From positions 18,502,351 to 18,566,350 of the forward strand of contig OX393552.1 in assembly GCA_947650365.1 (NCBI GenBank): 64,000 nt of DNA. Reading direction: 5' to 3'. The position numbers were made by a program, and so were the translations under genes. Source of the DNA: Chamaelirium japonicum. Taxonomy: Eukaryota; Streptophyta; Magnoliopsida; Liliales; Melanthiaceae. The notes beneath the pieces were generated by a model. That model was given only the letters and a program-made list of their open reading frames with translations, did not search any database and was not told where the DNA came from. Below, piece by piece: positions 57,783-64,000 of this stretch; within the stretch, counting starts at the first letter, position 1; every line of letters starts with the position of its first letter.

Positions 57783-58904
57783 TGCGCCTCTAAGCCCCCA
57801 ATCGTACTTCACACTAAACGCACCATGCACCACACCTCGTCCTCGGTTCATTGGACCTCACCGCGTAAGCACACTTTTTCTTTTATTTGACTAAAATAGC
57901 TCCCGATGGAGTTTGAGCACTAACCTCCTACCTTACAAGCTTCAACGCTAACCAATTAGTCACAACCATCTTGTTGTAACCATTTCCACTAAAATAGTTA
58001 AACATTAAACCCATTTTAAAAAACTCCAATAGCATTTTGGCCATTTGGATGGTTTGAAAAGTCAAACTCGTGGTTGGGGGGCACTTGTTGACTGTAATAG
58101 GCTATTCAAGAAGGGACCTGATGCAAAACTGAAATATTGTATGTCCTATAGCTCATAAGGGTTTTCTTAAAGGGGCTTATGGCTATGTCCCGCTTTATTT
58201 TTCGAGGGTCTAAGTGTTAGGTTCCTGATAAGAGATCAGTTTGGTGAAAAGGACATACAATAATATGGTTTCGCACATTATGTCCCTCTTGAAAATATGC
58301 ATTTACAACAAGTCCATTCGTTTACTTTTTTTACCCTTTTTAGATGACAAAACCGCCCCAAATACTAAAATCACCCATGCTACTAATTGTGGGTTTTTTT
58401 TTTGGAATTGGGCAGTTCGATTGGCAATCACAATCTAACAAACCAAGGAACGAAGTGGACCGGGTTTACGTGAAAAAACCCTTTCTCAACATCGAAGGTG
58501 AAAAAACCACAGGGTGGGGCAAGTATGAACTATCAAGGCAAACGGGTTACACCCATAGAGGACTGGCCTCCCAAATGCTGACCTCTCAAGTCTCTCTCTC
58601 TCTCTCTCTCTCAAGTTCTGAAAACTCCGGAAAGAATTGGGCAACACCTCCTCCTCCAGAAATCGGATCCATATCTCTGAGGGGGTAGGTTCTCTTTTAT
58701 AGTGCTGATAGGTGACAATTGTTGCCTTCCGTGCGGGGCAGCATTGATGGTGTGCTCTCGCGATCTGTGGAACTGCCTGCGTCGGGGCGACGTGTCGTTT
58801 GGCAAGCACTCGGTAGTCATGACAGGGGGTGTTGCTTGCTATACTGGTCGACCAGGAATCTCGGGGCGTGAGCTGTCTTCTCGTAACCATCGCCCAACCG
58901 ACAT
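57783..58904 (-). other. Possible antisense copia-type LTR part; no gene
   Basis: On the minus strand, TATAAAAGAGAACC (near 58695) is followed about 200 bases on by GGGTTTTTTCACGTAAACCC (near 58465-58485). The latter resembles the R/U5 region of many plant Ty1/copia LTRs. A CT run lies at 58590-58612. The upstream half of the candidate LTR would continue past the insertion at 58905-63507. No LTR boundaries were pinned down. Confidence 0.35.
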
Positions 58905-59418
58905 TGTAACAACCCAAGATAAAATAATAATTTAAAGATCACTATTATTATAGATCACTATATGAAAATTTTTGATACAAAATTTAAAATAAAAAACGGA
59001 CGGCGCCATTGCGTCCGTCTCATCGAAACAATTAAAAACCATATATAAACTTTTTTGTTTTGAACTCATTTAAAACATTTAAACATTAAAAAGAAAAATG
59101 GTATATATGTAATAAGCATATTAGCCAATAGAAAGATTCGAACCCGAGACCCATTTAATAAAATTTTAAACCAGTTTCCTCTAACCAAAAAACGCTTAAG
59201 TCTTTTCTGTTTAATTATAGTAAAAATAATTATTATTCTATAACTAGGAATACTAAGCGTCATCTGACCTTTCGATCACAATCGAATGGCCAGAATACGA
59301 AACGATAATAGAATACGAATCGTCATCTGCGACCGTTCGTTTCCAAATCGGACGGCCAGAATACGAAACGGCAGATTTGCAATAAAGCCCCCGGGACCCT
59401 TCGTATTCCCGGGGGGCC

Positions 59419-59427
59419 TATATAAAC
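59419..59427 (+). promoter_or_regulatory. Candidate LTR TATA box
   Basis: TATATAAAC in GGGGCCTATATAAACCCCCC, repeated in the 3' LTR near 61792. The best TATA match in the LTR. Confidence 0.55.
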
Positions 59428-59479
59428 CCCCCCTCCCACAAACATCTGCACAACAGTCCTCGCGACCAAGCGGGCCCCA

Positions 59480-59645
59480 CCACCCGCCGCCGACCACTCG
59501 CCGCCGGCCGCCGCTGCCGGCCGCCGACCGCCGCACGCCGTCGGCCACCCCCGCTGCCGGTCGCCGCCGCCGGTCGCCGCCTGCCGCCGGCCACCCCCGC
59601 TGCCGGCCACCGCCGCCGGCCGCCACCGCCGCCGACCACCACTTC
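59480..59645 (+). repeat. GCCGCCGG-rich simple repeat in the LTR
   Basis: Degenerate CCGCCGGCCACC/CCGCTGCCGG units; the 3' LTR version (about 61855-62060) is about 40-50 bp longer. It gives long G/R/A-rich antisense frames that are not genes. Confidence 0.85.
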
Positions 59646-60391
59646 CACCAACCCGGGTTGTTGGGTCGGGTATGAGATTTGAACCCATCAACCCATTTAA
59701 TTCGGGTTTTTAAATCCATTTATAAAATAGTGATGCAAAAAGGCTGATTAGATTTAGAACCCCCAACCTTTTCTTAACCCAATTTACAGCCCTTTGGGCT
59801 AACCAAAAGATCCCATTACACTTTATGTTTAAAAATCAACTAGTAATAAATATATATATTATCAAGGTAAATTATATTGACCTTATCTTACCCATACGGA
59901 CTCGGAATTGAGTTCCGTCAGTGGCGTTGGATTCGTAATGACAAAATACACCTACTTAGATTATAAAATACCACAACCAACAATTAAAAAATAAAATTAC
60001 CATTTTACCCCTAGGGTAAAATGGTCATAACCTTTTCATTCTAAATCGGAATTGAGTTCCGTCTGCGGCCACGAGTTCCTAATAAAAAGCTCTACAAAAA
60101 TGAATATAAATTTAAAATATTTTGGAATTGACCAAAATGCCCCTAAAGAATAAAACCCATTAGTTCACATCGAAAAATGTTGGAAAAATCCTGGAAAAAT
60201 TAGGATAAAAACTAACCAATTATTAGTAACATATTTTCAGGTTTTGAGCGTACTAAAGCTTCCTTATCAGGAGTAAGAGTTTGCAACAGTTCAGGTAGGG
60301 GATTTAAACTCAATTTATTCATGCTAATTATATGCTATAGAATGTCGGTAATTTGATATGGAATGGTAAATTTTGAAATACGTAATCACTT

Positions 60392-60650
60392 ATGTGGGTG
60401 TGGGGCTAGCCTTGGCTGAGGCTAAAAAGTACCTGGGTGTGGGGCTAGCCCTGGCGAAAGGCCAAAAAGTACCTGGGTGTGGGGCTAGCCCTGGCGAAAG
60501 GCCAAAAAGTACCTGGGTGTGGGGCTGTCCCTGGCTGCGGGCCAAAAAGATAATCCTAGGTGTGGGGCTAGCCTTGTTGCGGACTAAAAGTACCCGGGTA
60601 AGGATTGAGATTCCTACCCTGGCCGGAAGAGCCAAAAAGGGAATCGGGTG
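60392..60650 (+). repeat. ~55-bp repeats in the 5' LTR
   Basis: Five units starting TGGGTGTGGGGCTAGCC with GGCCAAAAAGTACC; the last two are diverged. The 3' LTR has the same five at 62814-63072. Confidence 0.88.
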
Positions 60651-61086
60651 ATTAATGTTTTAATTATTTACTTTTCGTAGTCATGTTTACTGCTTTCAAT
60701 ACATATTATTTAGCATGAACAAAACTGAGTCATTGGTGAGTCAGTGGATAGAACTCACCCCCCTACAGATGATGTGCACCCTACAGAGACAAACCCTGCA
60801 TTACCCGAAGAGGATGAGGAGCGATTGGGGGTCAACCCAGAAGGAGTTGAAGACCCACTCTACACTCCCTTCTATGACGACGGCGGAGCTGGATTATGAT
60901 GAGAAAATGTGGAAAGTCTTAGTTTTAGGCTTTCGATTTCAATAAATTGTATAAAACAATGTTGTTTAATGGATTGGCTCAGTAAGTTCCATATTTGATG
61001 GAATTTAGTTATATCAAGTTTTTATTCCTAACACCCCAGTATTATACGGGTTGAATAAATCCATAAAATATCGGGGCGTTACAACT

Positions 61087-61098
61087 TGGTATCAGAGC
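61087..61098 (+). other. Primer-binding site (initiator tRNA-Met type)
   Basis: TGGTATCAGAGC three bases after the 5' LTR, the standard primer site of plant chromoviruses and copia elements. Confidence 0.9.
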
Positions 61099-61128
61099 CA
61101 AAGACAAAGAATTACGAATCAAGAACGA

Positions 61129-61227
61129 TTGGTAAAAGTGTTATGGCAACATCACAATGAAGAGGAAGCCACTTGGGAATTGGAATCAAAAATACAAAAG
61201 CAATATCCACATTTATTCAACAGCTAA
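61129..61227 (+). pseudogene. Remnant of chromovirus pol C terminus
   Basis: The 32 codons before the TAA at 61225-61227 read LVKVLWQHHNEEEATWELES then KIQKQYPHLFNS. This is the conserved end of the chromodomain/pol of Tekay-type elements (VLW..H..EEATWE....M...YP.LF). Everything between primer site and this tail is deleted. The following AATTTCGAGGACGAAATTTT is also typical of these elements just before the 3' LTR. Confidence 0.85.
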
Positions 61228-61276
61228 GGTACGTACTTTAAATTTCGAGGACGAAATTTTTATTAGAGGTAGAGAA

Positions 61277-63507
61277 TGTAACAACCCAAGATAAAATAAT
61301 AATTTAAAGATCACTATTATTATAGATCACTATATGAAAATTTTTGATACAAAATTTAAAATAAAAAACGGACGGCGCCATTGCGTCCGTCTCATCGAAA
61401 CAATTAAAAACCATATATAAACTTTTTTGTTTTGAACTCATTTAAAACATTTAAACATTAAAAAGAAAAATGGTATATATGTAATAAGCATATTAGCCAA
61501 TAGAAAGATTCGAACCCGAGACCCATTTAATAAAATTTTAAACCAGTTTTCTCTAACCAAAAAACCCTTAAGTCTTTTCTATTTAATTATAGTAAAAATA
61601 ATTATTATTCTATAACTAGGAATACCAAGCGTCATCTGACCGTTCGATCACAATCGAATGGCCAGAATACGAAACGACACATAGAATACGAATCGTCATC
61701 TGCGACCGTTCGTTTCCAAATCGGACGGCCAGAATACGAAACAGCAGATTTGCAATAAAGCCCCCGGGACTCTTCGTATTCCCGGGGGGCCTATATAAAC
61801 CCCCCCTCCCACAAACATCTGCACAACAGTCCTCGCGACCAAGCGGGCCCCACCACCCGCCGCCGACCACCCGCCGCCGGCCGCCGCTGCCGGCCGCCGA
61901 CCGCTGTCGGCCGCCGCCCGCCGCCGGCCACCCCCGCTGCCGGCCACCGCGCCGGTCGCCGCCGCCGGTCGCCGCCTGCCGCCGGCCACCCCCGCTGCCG
62001 GTCGCCGCCGCCGGTCGCCACCGCCGGCCACCCCCGCCGCCGGCCGCCACCACCGACCACCACTTCCACCAACCCGGGTTGTTGGGTCGGGTATGAGATT
62101 TGAACCCATCAACCCATTTAATTCGGGTTTTTAAATCCATTTATAAAATAGTGATGCAAAAAGGCTAGATTAGATTTAGAACCCCCAACCTTTTCTTAAC
62201 CCAATTTACAGCCCTTTGGGCTAACCAAAAAATCCCATTACACTTTATGTTTAAAAATCAACTAGTAATAAATATATATATTATCAAGGTAAATTATATT
62301 GACCTTATCTTACCCATACGGACTCGGAATTGAGTTCCGTCAGTGGCGTTGGATTCGTAATGACAAAATATACCTACTTAGATTATAAAATACCACAACC
62401 AACAATTAAAAAATAAAATTACCATTTTACCCCTAGGGTAAAATGGTCATAACCTTTTCATTCTAAATCGGAATTGAGTTCCGTCTGCGGCCACGAGTTC
62501 CTAATAAAAAGCTCTACAAAAATGAATATAAATTTAAAATATTTTGGAATTGACCAAAATGCCCCTAAAGAATAAAACCCATTAGTTCACATCGAAAAAT
62601 GTTGGAAAAATCCTGGAAAAATTAGGATAAAAACTAACCAATTATTAGTAACATATTTTCAGGTTTTGAGCGTACTAAAGCTTCCTTATCAGGAGTAAGA
62701 GTTTGCAACAGTTCAGGTAGGGGATTTAAACTCAGTTTATTCATGCTAATTATATGCTATAGAATGTCGGTAATTTGATATGGAATGGTAAATTTTGAAA
62801 TACGTAATCACTTATGTGGGTGTGGGGCTAGCCTTGGCTGAGGCCAAAAAGTACCTGGGTGTGGGGCTAGCCCTGGCGAAAGGCCAAAATGTACCTGGGT
62901 GTGGGGCTAGCCCTGGCGAAAGGCCAAAAAGTACCTGGGTGTGGGGCTGTCCCTGGCTGCGGGCCAAAAAGATAATCCTAGGTGTGGGGCTAGCCTTGTT
63001 GCGGACTAAAAGTACCCGGGTAAGGATTGAGATTCCTACCCTGGCCGGAAGAGCCAAAAAGGGAATCGGGTGATTAATGTTTTAATTATTTACTTTTCGT
63101 AGTCATGTTTACTGCTTTCAATACATATTATTTAGCATGAACAAAACTGAGTCATTGGTGAGTCAGTGGATAGAACTCACCCCCCTACAGATGATGTGCA
63201 CCCTACAGAGACAAACCCTGCATTACCCGAAGAGGATGAGGAGCGATCGGGGGTCGACCCAGAAGGAGTTGAAGACCCACTCTACACACCTTTCTATGAC
63301 GATGACGGAGCTGAATTATGATGAGTCAGTGTGGAAAGTCTTAGCTTTAGGCTTTCGATGTCAATAAATTGTATCAAACAATGATGTTTTTAATAGAATG
63401 GCTCAGTAATTGCCATATTTAATGGAATTTATCTATATCAAGTTTTTATTCCTAACACCCCAGTATTATACGGGTTGAATTAATCCGTAAAATATCGGGG
63501 CGTTACA
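61277..63507 (+). repeat. 3' LTR of the chromovirus-derived element
   Basis: Matches the 5' LTR along its length with scattered substitutions and a longer GC-rich tract. Preceded by purine-rich AGAGGTAGAGAA. Ends TTACA at 63507, followed by GACAT. Confidence 0.92.
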
Positions 63508-63512
63508 GACAT

Positions 63513-64000
63513 TCTCGGAGATAATTACTACACAATCTTAATGCGAGGTCTTCATGTGAACTCGTCGCATGAATATTGGAATCGTGTGGAGAAAACGGAG
63601 CTTCCCTCTGATTCTTTTGAGCGTTGGCATGCCCAGTTTAGCAGGTCGACTGGCCATCAGCGTGCGCGACCGGTCACGAGCGAAGTGTGCGACCGTGAGC
63701 AAAGTACGTGGTCACGAGCGTGGCACACGGTCGTAAGCGAAGTGCGCGATCGTAAGTGAAGTACGCGGTCGCGAGCGAAATGCATGGCCGAATGTAGCAA
63801 GGTGAAGCACGTGGCCGAACGCAGTGAAGTGAAGTGCGCAGGTGGGGTGCAGTGAAGTGCATGGTCAGGTGCAGTGAGGTGAAGCATGCAGCCGGGCGCA
63901 ACGAAGTGAAGTACGTGACCGCGATGCAGTAAAGCGCACGATCGGGCACAACCGGACACATCGAAGTAAAGTGCGTGGCCGAGGCATAGCGAAGTGCACG
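63513..64000. other. Degenerate 20-27 bp GC-rich repeats at the window end
   Basis: From about 63660, short units such as GTGCGCGACCGTGAGCAAAG and TGGCCGAACGCAGTGAAGTG repeat with strong drift. They may be the U3 of the LTR suggested at 57783-58904, split by the chromovirus-derived insertion. Frames here on the minus strand are repeat by-products. Confidence 0.5.

Larger units (their letters stand above)
58905..61083 (+). repeat. 5' LTR of the chromovirus-derived element
   Basis: TG...CA ends. Contains a GC-rich GCCGCCGGCC region (59480-59645), TATATAAACC just before it (59420), and a run of GTGTGGGGCTAGCC repeats (60392-60610). Confidence 0.92.
58905..63507 (+). mobile_element. Chromovirus-derived element: two LTRs, 193-bp interior, TSD GACAT
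   Basis: LTRs 58905-61083 (2,179 bp) and 61277-63507 (2,231 bp) start TGTAACAACCCAAG and end GGGGCGTTACA. A perfect 5-bp duplication GACAT flanks the whole (58900-58904 and 63508-63512). The interior holds only an initiator-Met primer site, the last codons of a chromovirus-type pol, and a purine-rich tract. It cannot make any protein; an autonomous chromovirus (Tekay/Del type by its ends) must have supplied the machinery. Confidence 0.92.

Noticed and set aside
59276..59719. Gly/Arg/Ala-rich antisense frames in the LTRs (also 61616-62140)
   Set aside because: Produced by the GCCGCC simple repeat inside the LTRs.

Overview
The window is nuclear DNA of a flowering plant. The evidence is a spliced purple acid phosphatase gene with GT-AG introns up to 4.4 kb, plant-type Ty3/gypsy and LINE retroelements, plant MITE families and CT/GA microsatellites. 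The species cannot be told from the sequence. No bacterial operon, CRISPR, tRNA or rRNA feature was found. Most of the window is transposable elements.

Layout. 1-3087: nested small DNA transposons (foldback, PIF/Harbinger-like, two hAT-like with perfect 8-bp target duplications) around a tandem duplication. 3088-16839: an old non-autonomous gypsy retrotransposon arranged LTR-internal-LTR-internal, with decayed gag, nearly all pol deleted, and large tandem arrays (186-bp, 40-bp and about 69-bp units). 17598-30193: the only apparently intact gene, an eight-exon secreted purple acid phosphatase (469 aa) with all seven metal ligands; introns 3 and 4 hold MITEs, a Mutator-like element and an RTE LINE fragment. 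30950-33915: broken antisense L1-type LINE interrupted by a second Mutator-like element. 36545-42160 (minus strand): broken, unprocessed copy of a SKI2/DExH11-type RNA helicase; its introns hold a third Mutator-like element and a 600-bp-arm inverted repeat with RNase H-like coding remnants.

43274-57782: a 14.5-kb gypsy element of Tat-like organisation with near-identical LTRs, a gag-pol frame broken by stops, a frameshift and a nested antisense solo LTR, a spliced antisense ORF, and a 118-bp-unit array before the 3' LTR. 58905-63507: a chromovirus-derived element of two 2.2-kb LTRs around only 193 bp, with a perfect GACAT target duplication. It lies in what may be an antisense copia-like LTR with short degenerate repeats running to the window end.

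How the parts relate. The phosphatase is the only host function likely to be expressed, in phosphate release and scavenging. The 3-kb, 11-kb and 43-kb gypsy elements are related: same LTR ends, same U3 minisatellite, same gag. The first two are internally deleted relatives of the third.
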